Assembly (NCBI GenBank): GCA_949316235.1
Contig: OX438758.1
Location: forward strand, 7,721,731-7,785,730
Source of the DNA: Oegoconia quadripuncta
Taxonomy: Eukaryota > Arthropoda > Insecta > Lepidoptera > Autostichidae
Reading direction: 5' to 3'
DNA: 64,000 nt
In this document: in pieces, positions 31,695-41,832 of the stretch
Position numbering within the stretch: the first letter of the stretch is position 1
Layout: each line of letters begins with the position of its first letter
Made by a program: the position numbers and the translations under genes
Notes under the pieces: generated by a model
The model's database searches: none
Seen by the model: the letters and a program-made list of their open reading frames with translations, nothing else
What the model was told of the DNA's origin: nothing

Positions 31695-31986
31695 TTTCAC
31701 CCTGTATAACAGATCTCTTCCATCCAACCTGAGTATTGAAGTAGGGAACGGAGTTTGCTTAAGCAGCAAATTGTATGGAAAAAAACGCAATAAACACATA
31801 CATAGCATATATGTATGTTATACGAGTATATGTTTGCCGCATTTCACCCTGTATAACAGATCTCTTCCATCCAACCTGAGTATTGAAGTAGGGAACGGAG
31901 TTTGCTTAAGCAGCAAATTGTAAGGAAAAAAACGCAATAAACCATACATAGCATATATGTATGTTATACGAGTATATGTTTGCCGC
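31695..31986 (+). repeat. Tandem duplication with 147-bp period
   Basis: 31695-31840 and 31842-31986 are near identical, differing by a substitution and a small indel: CACCCTGTATAACAGATCTC ... ATACGAGTATATGTTTGCCG. Each copy holds the word CCAACCTGAGTATTGAAGTA, which also occurs antisense and diverged at 51905-51985, so the unit derives from a dispersed element. The second copy is followed by CTCTCATATAAAA, a LINE-tail ending. Confidence 0.9.
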
Positions 31987-32004
31987 TCTCTCATATAAAA
32001 AAAA

Positions 32005-32829
32005 ATGTTTAATACATAACGCAAATAGCGATAAATTAGCGACGGAATTTATAATTTGGACGATGGATTGGCGCAGGTGACGTTTATAGTAATGTTAGGT
32101 CTGGGCATATAGATAGCTAGAAAACCTAGGTACTTTCCAATAAAAAAAATCAGCATCCAAATCGCTTAACCCGTTTAAGAGCCACGGTGCCACAGACAGA
32201 CACACAAACTTAAGCCCCCTGCTTATAAGTGTATATCAGCGCTGTCAAGTGCCATAAGACATATTGGCAGCAAATGCTGACGCACAAACCCTTCGCCACA
32301 AATACATTTAAATATGCATAGTTTTATACCTACCAAATTTTCTGTATTTGTTGGCAATAAATACCTTTTCTTTCTCTTCTTTCTTTCCCTCTTCTTGCGT
32401 CGTTGCTTAAAAAACTGCACACAAATCGGGCCACGCATTACTGAGATACATCCGGACAATACACACAACGCCGTCAAACACATAACACCTGACTTTTTTC
32501 GTTGGTAGTTAAAAATAAAAGACGGACACGGAACCTTCTCAAATGAGTGCGACATTTTTTTCGGGAGACGCATAATTAAAATTTCCGCTGACTCCTCGAA
32601 AAGATTAAAGCTATTATATTTCGATGACGGAACACTGTAATTTAGTGAAATATTTTGACAGCTGCTCTTTCCTTTTTTTTTGCTTTCATTGATAAAATAA
32701 GACGTCGTTTGTTTGTCTGTTCCTATTCTTATCATTTAAATTAGTTGTTGCTCGACTATAATTATACTGGATGGACAATGGGGTATTAAAATTTCTCGAG
32801 TAAATAATGATAATTTTATAGTTACCTAG
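32005..32829. other. Interval without a recognised gene
   Basis: The - strand frame at 32223-32735 has 170 codons but is low complexity in the middle (KKRERKKRKK) and shows no domain, signal peptide or splice context. I treat it as unsupported. No repeat was assigned. Confidence 0.4.
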
Positions 32830-32970
32830 CTTTCCACCCGCGGCTTCGTCTGCGTGGAATAGCTTGATCGCGGATATGTTTCATTTATTTATCCCGTGGG
32901 AACTACTCACTTTATCGGGATAAAAAGTATCCTATGTCTTAATCCAGGATATATTCTACCTATACAGGGT
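32830..32970 (+). repeat. Common insect interspersed repeat (CGCGGCTTCG family)
   Basis: CCCGCGGCTTCGTCTGCGTG then TATCCCGTGGGAACTACTCA and CGGGATAAAAAGTATCCTAT. This arrangement is a very common interspersed repeat in moths and butterflies as I remember it. A second copy split by a SINE is at 46221-46600. Confidence 0.65.
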
Positions 32971-33490
32971 GATTTTTTTTTGATTGTTTACTGTAACTTC
33001 CAAACTTTAGCATTTATAATATTAGTTAGAAGTATGTTTGGCATAAAATGTCCTAAATTACTTCAGCTATCACCATGAAGCTTTGCATCACTATCCTGAA
33101 ACCCTTTATCATAAGAATAATAAATAATACGAGTATAGAATCGAAACGATATAAGTCACGACAATATCCTACTTTATGGAATTATGCTTAGTATAAAGTT
33201 CAGTGAAGGCTTGCGTCACCTCGCTCTCGCACTTGACATTACTGACAGGTTGTGAGAAGTCGGTTAAAAATGGTGATCTATTCATTAATTTTTATTTAGG
33301 TAGGTATTAATAATCAATGCATACTTTTCTTATAAAATGAATAAAGTATCATTATACAGTAAGTAAATCAAATTTTTAAATAACTTTTTAAATACTTCTA
33401 CTCACCAAACACGAGTTAGCAGATAGCGCATAGGTGACAGCCCTGACGACTTCTTTCGGGCGACAACGGCGGCGTTGGAGGCTAGAGGAA
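32971..33490. other. Interval without recognised features
   Basis: AT-rich, with no exon or repeat assigned apart from the end of the preceding repeat. Confidence 0.4.
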
Positions 33491-33765
33491 CGTGACTCAA
33501 TGTAAACAACATAGGGTTTACGAAGCGGGTTCGATCGCCACCGGGGTCCATCTTTAGTACTCTTTTTGTTGGTTTTTTAATGTCCGCATGGCTTCCCCCA
33601 TCTCATCTAAGTCTGCCGCTAAACAGCAATGTTAATAGCATTATGGTGTTCCGGTTGTCAGAGATAAGAAAGCCAGTCCCCCAAATAAGATATTTCAGGG
33701 TCCGTACGCTTCCACCTTCGGCCTTATCTTCACTTAACATCAGATGTGATTGAGGTAAAGTTTAA
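33491..33765 (+). mobile_element. SINE-A copy, diverged but complete
   Basis: Box A GTGACTCAATG, box B GGGTTCGATCGCC, core GTTCCGGTTGTCAGAGATAA, GCTTCCACCTTCGGCC and AACATCAGATGTGATTGAGG. Many point changes mark it as old. Confidence 0.85.
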
Positions 33766-34370
33766 AATCCTTTTGCAACATCTACGGCAAGAATAGGTTG
33801 GCGTTAGTTACACTTATTCTACATACAACAAATTATCCTTGAAATGCAAAAAAATACTTGGCCATCTTGTTCATAAGTGCCAGCGCCAAAATCTATGTTA
33901 TATGTATGATGAAATAATATCATAGACTTTCTACTTAACTGTAGTTGAAACTTGGTAAATGGAATAAATTTTCTATATACGAACACAAACTCATATTTCG
34001 TTAGAACTAACAAACTCTATTTCAAGTTTTCCGTTCCAAGAGTGTTTAAATTTAAAATACACAAGTCGCCTGATGACATACATCATTAGTCGTAAATACG
34101 ACTAGCAAAGAAACTTTATTTAACTCCATAACTTAGACTGCAGCGTATTTAGGAACATCTTAATGTGGATGCGACTTGTGAACGCAATGATTGTTTATCA
34201 GCAAGCAATAACAATATGGGTTTAAAATAACATAATATTTACATAATTACAAAAAATGTAAAAAAAAAAACGTATTATTTGGGTTTAAAAAACCAAAATA
34301 CCCGATATTTTGTATTTCGCAGGCGCCATGTTGGATTTTTTACCATAAAATGTGTCCTATGACACTATAG

Positions 34371-34404
34371 GGCCCGTATTAATAAATCGTTCTCAAGATT
34401 GAGA
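34371..34404. repeat. Remnant of a GGGCCCGTATT hairpin MITE
   Basis: GGGCCCGTATTAATAAATCG then TTCTCAAGATTGAGAA. It is cut by the SINE-A copy beginning at 34402. It resembles the ends at 15258 and 18826. Confidence 0.4.
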
Positions 34405-34595
34405 ACACAACACTGCTATTAACATTGCTGCTTGGCGGCAGATTTAGATAAGACGGTGGTAGCCAGCCAGGCGGACATTTAAAATACCCTATCACTAACC
34501 AAACCTAGTACTTAAACATGTACCATGCAGGGTATCGAACCCGCGACCTCCGAATCGTAAACCCAATGTTGTTCACATTGAGCCACGGAGGCGGT
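34402..34595 (-). mobile_element. SINE-A copy, 3' truncated
   Basis: Contains the head (GCCTCCGTGGCTCAATG on -), box B GGTTCGATACCC with one change, and the body up to AACACAACACTGC. The tail half is missing. Confidence 0.85.
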
Positions 34596-34867
34596 TAAAA
34601 TCTGGGGGCACGGCCGTGCCCCCACCAAGTCGAGCAAAAAAGCGTCACGGCCGTACCATCCTTTTCTCGAAGCAATTCAGACCATTTTCGACCCCCTGTA
34701 ACTTCGTTGTGGATAAAAATAGAAGACTGAAATTTTCAGTAACTATGCAGGCATTGTAAAGACACGTATATTTAAAATTACATTCAATTTGAACCAGTAT
34801 TTTTAAGAATTAAAACGGGTCAAATTTCTTAATTTTGTCACTCACTGACTCACCGATCATCAAAATT

Positions 34868-35062
34868 CTAAGGCACTTCTAGCCATGGACTTATTATTTA
34901 AACAGGACTGATAACTATCAAAAGAATCATTTAGGAAAATGATCACTATGTCAACGCAATAAGGTATTAAATTGGATGCACCATACACAAAGGCAAATCC
35001 GAGCCGAGAGAGATAGAAATAACGGAGGCCGTGTGTCTCGTTCTTACATCTTGCCAGCAAAA
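34868..35062 (-). repeat. Dispersed repeat, inverted partner of 35690-35790
   Basis: On the - strand it has GAGACACACGGCCTCCG, CTCTCTCGGCTCGG and CAGTCCTGTTTAAATAATAA then GTCCATG. The same series occurs on the + strand at 35680-35768 with a ~90-bp deletion. The two copies flank the THAP-like exons in opposite orientation. Confidence 0.6.
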
Positions 35063-35348
35063 AAAATGATTATGATCAACAGTTTTGGCTACTCAAAAAT
35101 TCAATTGAAACACTTATATTTTTATGTTATTTTAACAATTATAAATAAACAAATAACATTCGCATTAATTTCTTTTCATATATTCTTAAATCAAACAGAA
35201 AACATACATTTTTATTTCGATTTTGTTATTTTTATGGTAACCCTGAAAAGCATGTCATGTCATGGCGGTTCGGTGTGATTTTGAATTTTCTTTGCATTAA
35301 AAGTTTTTTTAAAGTATTTGTTATATTATAACAAGTAAAAGGAGTAAA

Positions 35349-35805
35349 ATGGTGAAAAAGTGTTGCGTTTATACTTGCCCAAGTGAATCCTATGGTGGTT
35401 GCAACATATCTTTCCACAGGTAAGCTAAAAATAATATTTTTGTAAATCAAAGAAGTAGGATGCCCATGAATTCTTGAAATGAGTCGAAATATGTGAAATA
35501 TGTGTGATTGATTAGGGTCCTGACTGTTGTACTATTATTGCAGTTTCCCAAAAAATGAAGAAATGCGAAATAAATGGCTCACGCCGGCTAATGTCAAAAC
35601 GCCAAAGTTTTTTGACAAATATTTTATTACAACATTTGTCCCAAGTAACAAATATATTGTGGTCACCCTGTTAGACAGAGACAAACGGCCTCTACGTTAC
35701 ACATCCTGCTCGGCTCGTTTTTCAGCGGCGAGTACTCAGTCCTGTTTAAATAATAAGTCCATGCTTCTAGCAGACCTAGAAGCTTCAAATTTGGAATATA
35801 AGTAG
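35349..35805 (+). pseudogene. THAP zinc-finger gene or transposase relic, truncated
   Basis: Exon 35349-35419 encodes MVKKCCVYTCPSESYGGCNI then SFH and ends at a consensus donor (AG|GTAAGC). Exon 35544-35805 continues (S)FPKNEEMRNKWLTPANV. This gives the first half of a THAP domain, a C2CH zinc finger that binds DNA: Cys-x4-Cys, the FHxFP turn and the conserved Trp. The second Cys-x2-His pair is missing: after about FVPSNKY the frame runs into a dispersed repeat (shared with 34868-35062) and stops. THAP domains occur in P-element-type transposases and in host factors, and this could be either. An intact 5' splice junction suggests it was a gene with an intron, not a processed copy. Confidence 0.5.
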
Positions 35806-35979
35806 TGTTTGGTGTATGAATCAAGGAAAAATTAAAAAATCTAGAAAAGACAGCAAAGAAAATTAAGCCCATACAGCCAAGTCTTCAGTTAATTAAATTT
35901 TTCAATATTGGCTCTATTCGTAACGATGTTTTATTATTTTACGGCAAAAATTGTAACATCAAAGCCTCCCAGAAAAACC

Positions 35980-36200
35980 CATAGAGACAGGGAGTGGGCT
36001 CTTAGAAAAACTGCAGCTGAAGCTCAAGAAGTAGTACCGGAAAAGAGAAAACGGAAGGCTACCTACAAAAATAAGAAAAGTTCATAAGTCAGAGAGAGGG
36101 CTTTAAGAAAATTCGTTGCTGGTAGATATACATATATACAATAAGTATAAGGTACCGAAAAGGAAAAAAGTAGAACTGTCTACAAAATACAAAAAGAAAT
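35980..36200 (+). pseudogene. Degenerate Lys/Arg-rich coding-like tandem segment
   Basis: One frame reads SKPPRKTHRDREWALRKTAA, EAQEVVPEKRKRKATYKNKK, a stop, then VRERALRKFVAG. A second frame then gives VPKRKK-like and TKYKKK-like text. The pairs WALRK/RALRK and PEKRKRKATYKNKK/PKRKKVELSTKYKKK indicate a ~110-bp tandem duplication of coding sequence, now broken. It may belong to the THAP gene upstream. Confidence 0.35.
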
Positions 36201-36215
36201 GAGATCCCATCAAAA

Positions 36216-36220
36216 ACAAT
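36216..36220. repeat. Target-site duplication of the BEL/Pao element (left)
   Basis: ACAAT directly left of the LTR, identical to 42797-42801 on the right. Five bp is the usual size for BEL/Pao integration. The uninterrupted right foldback arm (ATTGT at about 43463) confirms that the original site had one copy. Confidence 0.9.
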
Positions 36221-36468
36221 TGTACAGCAAGGCGATACAAATGAAACACGGGTCTGTTCCAATTCAAGTGGGATTTACTTATAGCCAGCAGTACTGGAAT
36301 CGATACCTAGAGATGTATAGGCTCAACTCATAAGCAAAGGTATTTTTAAGTATTAATCACAAACCTTCTTATGATAATTCACAGAACCAAACGATAGCGC
36401 GTTTCAAAAACGATCAGCGCCATCTAGTGAAAATCTTACAAACTAAATTAATACAAAATGCTTCTACA
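36221..36468 (-). repeat. BEL/Pao 3' LTR
   Basis: On the - strand it runs TGTAGAAGC ... TTGCTGTACA, with TG/CA ends. Identical to 42549-42796. The purine-rich GGTGGGCGGAA (36469-36479 on -) directly before it is the likely polypurine tract. Confidence 0.97.
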
Positions 36469-36618
36469 TTCCGCCCACCAAGGACCAATTTTTTGTCCTT
36501 CCACTTTGCCGCCCACCGTGGACAATGTGATTCATCATACGATAATTATTGTGACATATTATTTGTCCTTGGTTAGGTGTAACAATAAAAAAACAAACAT
36601 CTAAAAATAACAGTGATA

Positions 36619-39600
36619 TCAATTTGAAACAGGAAGTATACACAATTTGGTTACAGGTCTTTTAATAAATGAATTTTGAGTACGCAATGTGACAACGCGC
36701 GTTATGTTATCTGAACCAGGATGTTTAGTAACCACTCGACCAAGTAGCCATCGACACGGAGGTAAACCGTCTTCCTTTACGATAACAATATCCCCTATTG
36801 CAGGTTCAGGCGTCTGGTAAGACCATCTGTACCGATACATAAATTTGTTCAGATACTCTTGAGACCAACGGCGCCAAAAGTTCTGAACCATTTTCTGAGT
36901 CAATTGCCACCTACGCAAGCTACTGATTGTTGATCCTTCAAAGTTGTGATCAGGGGCACCAACCAATGGTTCTCCTACAAGAAAATGACCAGGCGTCAAC
37001 ACGTCAATTGCGTCAGCTTCGGTCTCCACTCGAGTTAATGGTCTCGAGTTTAAGCACGCCTCAATTTGTATTAACACTGTCGACAAGTCCTCATACGTCA
37101 AACTTGAGTCTCCGATCACACGCTTCAAGTGGAATTTTACCGACTTCACTCCTGCTTCCCATAATCCACCAAAATTTGGAGAGTGGGGTGGGATGAAGTG
37201 CCACGTAGTTCCGTTTGTGGCCAATGCTTCGGCTATCTCTTTTAGAAAACCAGTTTGTTCCGAGTGAAATAAATCTTTCAATTCGCGTGCAGCTCCAACA
37301 AAATTTGTCCCGTTGTCGCTCCAAATATCCGTGCAAGCGCCACGACGGGCAACAAATCTCCTAAACGCTGCTAAAAACCCCTGAGTGGTTAAGTCGCTAA
37401 CCACCTCAATATGTACCGCTCGTGTAACCATGCACACGAATAGACAGATGTAGCCCTTATAAGCACGATGACCACGCCCCTTGGTGGTCCTTACATTTAT
37501 CGGACCGGCATAATCCACGCCACTAGATTTGAATGGCCTCCCAGGAGTTACTCTGGCCGCTGGTAGCTGGCCCATAAGTTGTGCCGAAGTAGCCGCAGTT
37601 ACCTTTACACATGTAACACACTTTCGCACATGTGTTTTGACTAGCTGTTTCGCACCGAGTATAAAAAACTTCCTACTTAAAAACGCTAACATTAATTGCG
37701 GGCCCCCATGCAGAGTTCTGGTATGTGCATCGGCTACGATCATATCTGTTAACACGCATTTTTTCGGTATAATGATTGGATGTCTTTCATTTGGCTTAAG
37801 CTGTGACTTCTCTAATCTTCCACCAACCCGTAGTACATCATTGGTGTCTATAAACGGGTTAAGTGGCTTGAGCGGACCTTTGAGTTTACTCCAACAACCC
37901 TTCTGCTTCAGTAGTTGGCACTCCTCTTGAAAATGTTCAAGCTGAAAATATTTAATGCAGGTTTCGAGAGCATCCCTTAACTCCGATGTAGTAAGGTACG
38001 GGCCGTGCTTCAGTGTCACTTGACTCCTCAGGTTAAGAAAACGTCTACAGTAAGCCACAACTCTCACCAACTTAGTTAAAGATGAGAACCTTTTCCAAAT
38101 GAAATCATCAGACATGGTTGTAAAATGGACCTTGATCTCTTCCAAATCAGTTTCCATATCTTTGGGTTTATTGTATCGAATGATATTACTCCGCAGAAAT
38201 GCTGGACCCTGGAACCATAATTTATTTTTTAACAGTTCCGATGGATTTAATCCCCTAGACGCGCAATCTGCAGGATTTTGCGATGATGTAACGTGTGCCC
38301 ACTGCTGAGACGCAAACGTTGTCACAATCTCTGACACACGATTAGCCACAAATGTTTGCCATCTACTTGGGTGGCTGTTGAGCCACGCTAGCACCACTGT
38401 GGAATCCGTCCACGCTCTAATATGATCTTTGTTAATATTCATCACCTCCGACACTTCAGCTAAAAGTCTGGATAGCAGCACGGCCCCACACAATTCCAGT
38501 CTGGGAATAGAAATTTGCTTAATAGGTGCTACTTTCGTTTTAGCTGAGACAAGGTTAATATGTACTTGTTCATCTGCATCAACGACACGGATATAAACCA
38601 CTGCCGCATACGCCAATTTCGATGCATCACAGAATCCGTGAAGTTCGACCAGTGTATCATCAGGTTTCGTGCTAAGCCAGCGAGGCACTTTTATACCTCC
38701 GAGACTCGGCAACTCTTCACAGTAAGTATTCCATTCATTTGATATTTTGCTCGGCACTTCTTCATCCCAATCTAGTCCTACTATCCATAGCTTTTGTATC
38801 AACATTTTTGCTATGATTACACTGGGTGCGACCCACCCCAGTGGATCATACAACTTCGATATTTGTGATATTATTTTTCTTTTTGTTACAGGTCCTGTCT
38901 CCATCGGCGATGTCACCGAGTACCGGAAATCATCAGTTTTTCGATTCCAAGTAAGTCCTAACAGTTTTACTAGTTCATCCATTTTCAATTTTAATCCATC
39001 ACTCACCTCATCCTTTTCTTTTCTTGTTTCTTTAATACCTTTTACCAATTCTTCAGAGTTACTCATCCATTTTTGCAACTCAAAACCCCCTTTTCTTAAA
39101 AGCTTATTCATTTCATTGTAAATGACCATACCCTCTTCTACTGAACTACATCCTGATAAAAGGTCATCCATGTAAAAATCAGTATTGACCTTTCGAGCCA
39201 CAGCAGGATGATCTGCTCCTTCATCATATGCGACCTGTTGGAGAGTCCTGACTGCTAAGTAGGGTGCTGATGCAGTACCAAAGGTAACTCTTAAAATACG
39301 ATAATCCTTTGCACTCTCACTCGCATTTTCCTTCCACAATATTCTCTGAAAGTCTGCATCTTGTTCTGCTACCTTTACTTGTCTGTACATTTTTATAATA
39401 TCTGCAGCTAAACAGATAATATGCATTCTCCAACGCATGAGTAGGTGCCTTAACTCTGGTTGTAACGTAGGACCTATCATTAGCGTGTCATTTAATGAAA
39501 CACCATTTTTGTATTTACAGGAGGCGTCATATACTACCCTGACCTTTGTGGTATCTTTATCGTTCCTGACAACGGCATGATGAGGTAAGTATACTACTTT

Positions 39601-41832
39601 CTTATCCTTTTTTTTCTTTTCAGGTACCAGTTCCATGTGGTCCAACTGTAAGTACTCATCCACTACTTCTTTATATTTCCTTTTTAGGTCTTCATTGTTC
39701 TTCAACCTTGAGTGTAATGAATTTAACCTCTTTTCAGCTATTTCTCTGGAGTTTCCCTGTGTACATTCCGGATTTTCCGTTTTGAATGGAAGTCTAACGA
39801 TGTATCTCCCGTCTTTATCTCGCTTTGTTGTTTCTGTAAAGAATTGTTCACAACGACGCTCTTCCTCCGTCCATATTTTTGTAGCTGGTTTAGAATCTGC
39901 TTCTAACTCCCAAAATTTCTTTAGAAGTTCGTTGTCCTCCGCACACAAATGCATCGCGACAACATTTGTGGCGGCGCTGTTTGACTTCTGGACAACACCT
40001 GATATAATCCATCCGAGAGACGTCGCCTGAGCCACCAATGAACCTGTCGGTCCTTTTCTCACGCCATCTTGTAACACTTGACCATACACCTCCGCTCCCA
40101 ATAAAATATCTATTTTATTTGGAGTGTGGTACTGCGGATCTGCCAATTGTACTTCATTTGACTTCAACCAGTCGAGCTCAAATACTTTCTTACTTGGCAG
40201 AAATGTAGTGATCGACTTTAGTACGTACGCTTGGACTGTGACATTGGCGTTTGAATTTAATCTTGAACCTATTTTGAGTTCTACCATCGCCTTTGTCGAT
40301 ACTGTTTTACTACCATTCAAACCTGAAATGACACCCTTTACCGGTATCTTTTTTACCCCCAAATATTGAACCGTTGCTTCCGTGACGAAGGATGCTTGTG
40401 ATCCTTGGTCAAGCAGCGCTCTGATGAATCTTGTTGCTCCATCTGATGATTCAGCTCGCACGATAGCCGTAGCTAACAGCACTTGGCTGTTCACGGGCAC
40501 CTTACCGAAACACGAGACTACAGGCATCACTCCTTGTGAACTGGGAGACGCCGCTGCCATTGCAGCGGATGAACCAATATTACCTTCTCCAGCTTTTGAA
40601 GGATCAACCTTAGAACTAGTGTTACCTGCGACACTTGACTCATTTCCACGAGGATGGAGCAGTGAGTGATGTTTCCGTTTACACACTCGACAACTTGTAT
40701 TATTTGGACAAAACTTGGCCATGTGGTCACTATTTAAACAATTGAAACAAATGCGATTCTTTGCTACAAAGTCGTGCCGCTTGTTATAGTCATCCTTGGC
40801 AAATTTCTTACAGAAACACAATTTATGATTTTCTGAACAATAGTCACAAGTAACTACATTAGTTACATGTAAGACCTTCGGCTTGAAACTCTGTGTATTA
40901 ATAGGTAATGAAGGCTTAGGTCGAGGTTCGATAAACTCAAGTGCTCTGAATCGACTTTCTAGAAATCCACGAAATTGATTAAATGTTGGTAAATCTCTCG
41001 ACATATCGCTTGCAACCTTCAACTCCCATTGTTTACGAGTTTCAGCGTCTAACTTGTAAGATATTATATGGATAATAATTATATCCCAGCTACTAACATC
41101 AATACCTATATTTCTCAATGCATGAAGACAATCAATTGTAGTATCTAACAATTCTTTTAGGGCTGAAGCTGACTCAACGTTTGAATTTCTTTGACTGAAT
41201 AAACGTTTTAATATACAATTTGCCAAATATTTTTTATTATTATACCTATCTTCCAATTGTTGCCAACATTGATTATAATTAGCAGCAGTGATAGGCACTT
41301 GTCTGATTAACTGCTCAGCCTCTCCAGTCAAATGACCCTTCAAATAATGAAGACGTTGGACATCATCCAAATCCGCGTTTTTATGTACTAAAGAAATAAA
41401 AAGATCTCGAAACGTCATCCATTCGGTATATTTTCCTGAAAAGGTAGGGATTGTAATTTTGGGTAATTTAACTGAAGCGCCCGCACCATTTCTAGATGAA
41501 TTGTTACTCGACATTTGTTCCTGACTCTTTTGTTTACTTTGGTATAATTTCAAAATCCTTTTGAGTTCACTTTTATACTCCACATAACTTTCCTCTGTTT
41601 TCTCGTACAACTCATCTTTGACATAAGAATGTTCCTTCAACAATTCTGGGTCCGATATCTTTATTACTTTAGTATGACCATTTATAAATTCAGACCACAA
41701 CGTTTCCAAATTATCAAGTCTTGTTTCGATATAACTTTCTGTAATTCGCTCTTTAGGTGACTTTTTAAAATTAATTTGAGCCTTTGTTATTCGTATTGAA
41801 ATGTCTCTTTGCAAATTTATATGTGCTTCCAT
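36619..41832 (-). CDS. BEL/Pao gag-pol polyprotein, 1,737 aa, intact
   Basis: Encodes the structural and replication proteins of a BEL/Pao retrotransposon. In order: a gag-like N-terminal region with the KLPKITIPTFSGKYTEWMTF motif (about residue 123); zinc knuckle C362-x2-C365-x4-H370-x4-C375, then a second CxxC/HxxxH cluster; aspartic protease with D475 in LLDQGSQASF; reverse transcriptase with TFGTASAPYLAV and YMDD at 887-890; RNase H (DASKLAYAAV, TDSTVVLAW, NPADCASRG); integrase with an HHCC finger (HTRTLHGG ... CVTC) and the DDE triad D1440, D1506, E1559. It ends with a basic C-terminal region (PVTKLCILPVSN). The protease has DQG where DSG/DTG is commonest; DQG is found in related insect elements. 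There are no stops or frameshifts. Gag and Pol are in one frame, as usual for this superfamily. A21 lies just before the start. Confidence 0.97.
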   Translation of the reverse strand: MEAHINLQRDISIRITKAQINFKKSPKERITESYIETRLDNLETLWSEFINGHTKVIKISDPELLKEHSYVKDELYEKTEESYVEYKSELKRILKLYQSKQKSQEQMSSNNSSRNGAGASVKLPKITIPTFSGKYTEWMTFRDLFISLVHKNADLDDVQRLHYLKGHLTGEAEQLIRQVPITAANYNQCWQQLEDRYNNKKYLANCILKRLFSQRNSNVESASALKELLDTTIDCLHALRNIGIDVSSWDIIIIHIISYKLDAETRKQWELKVASDMSRDLPTFNQFRGFLESRFRALEFIEPRPKPSLPINTQSFKPKVLHVTNVVTCDYCSENHKLCFCKKFAKDDYNKRHDFVAKNRICFNCLNSDHMAKFCPNNTSCRVCKRKHHSLLHPRGNESSVAGNTSSKVDPSKAGEGNIGSSAAMAAASPSSQGVMPVVSCFGKVPVNSQVLLATAIVRAESSDGATRFIRALLDQGSQASFVTEATVQYLGVKKIPVKGVISGLNGSKTVSTKAMVELKIGSRLNSNANVTVQAYVLKSITTFLPSKKVFELDWLKSNEVQLADPQYHTPNKIDILLGAEVYGQVLQDGVRKGPTGSLVAQATSLGWIISGVVQKSNSAATNVVAMHLCAEDNELLKKFWELEADSKPATKIWTEEERRCEQFFTETTKRDKDGRYIVRLPFKTENPECTQGNSREIAEKRLNSLHSRLKNNEDLKRKYKEVVDEYLQLDHMELVPEKKKKDKKVVYLPHHAVVRNDKDTTKVRVVYDASCKYKNGVSLNDTLMIGPTLQPELRHLLMRWRMHIICLAADIIKMYRQVKVAEQDADFQRILWKENASESAKDYRILRVTFGTASAPYLAVRTLQQVAYDEGADHPAVARKVNTDFYMDDLLSGCSSVEEGMVIYNEMNKLLRKGGFELQKWMSNSEELVKGIKETRKEKDEVSDGLKLKMDELVKLLGLTWNRKTDDFRYSVTSPMETGPVTKRKIISQISKLYDPLGWVAPSVIIAKMLIQKLWIVGLDWDEEVPSKISNEWNTYCEELPSLGGIKVPRWLSTKPDDTLVELHGFCDASKLAYAAVVYIRVVDADEQVHINLVSAKTKVAPIKQISIPRLELCGAVLLSRLLAEVSEVMNINKDHIRAWTDSTVVLAWLNSHPSRWQTFVANRVSEIVTTFASQQWAHVTSSQNPADCASRGLNPSELLKNKLWFQGPAFLRSNIIRYNKPKDMETDLEEIKVHFTTMSDDFIWKRFSSLTKLVRVVAYCRRFLNLRSQVTLKHGPYLTTSELRDALETCIKYFQLEHFQEECQLLKQKGCWSKLKGPLKPLNPFIDTNDVLRVGGRLEKSQLKPNERHPIIIPKKCVLTDMIVADAHTRTLHGGPQLMLAFLSRKFFILGAKQLVKTHVRKCVTCVKVTAATSAQLMGQLPAARVTPGRPFKSSGVDYAGPINVRTTKGRGHRAYKGYICLFVCMVTRAVHIEVVSDLTTQGFLAAFRRFVARRGACTDIWSDNGTNFVGAARELKDLFHSEQTGFLKEIAEALATNGTTWHFIPPHSPNFGGLWEAGVKSVKFHLKRVIGDSSLTYEDLSTVLIQIEACLNSRPLTRVETEADAIDVLTPGHFLVGEPLVGAPDHNFEGSTISSLRRWQLTQKMVQNFWRRWSQEYLNKFMYRYRWSYQTPEPAIGDIVIVKEDGLPPCRWLLGRVVTKHPGSDNITRVVTLRTQNSFIKRPVTKLCILPVSN

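Noticed and set aside
32223..32735. 170-codon - strand ORF
   Set aside because: Low-complexity KR-rich middle, no domain, no splice or promoter context; base composition is like the surrounding non-coding DNA.
36927..40730. Several + and - strand ORFs inside 36.9-40.7 kb
   Set aside because: They are shadows of the intact gag-pol frame.
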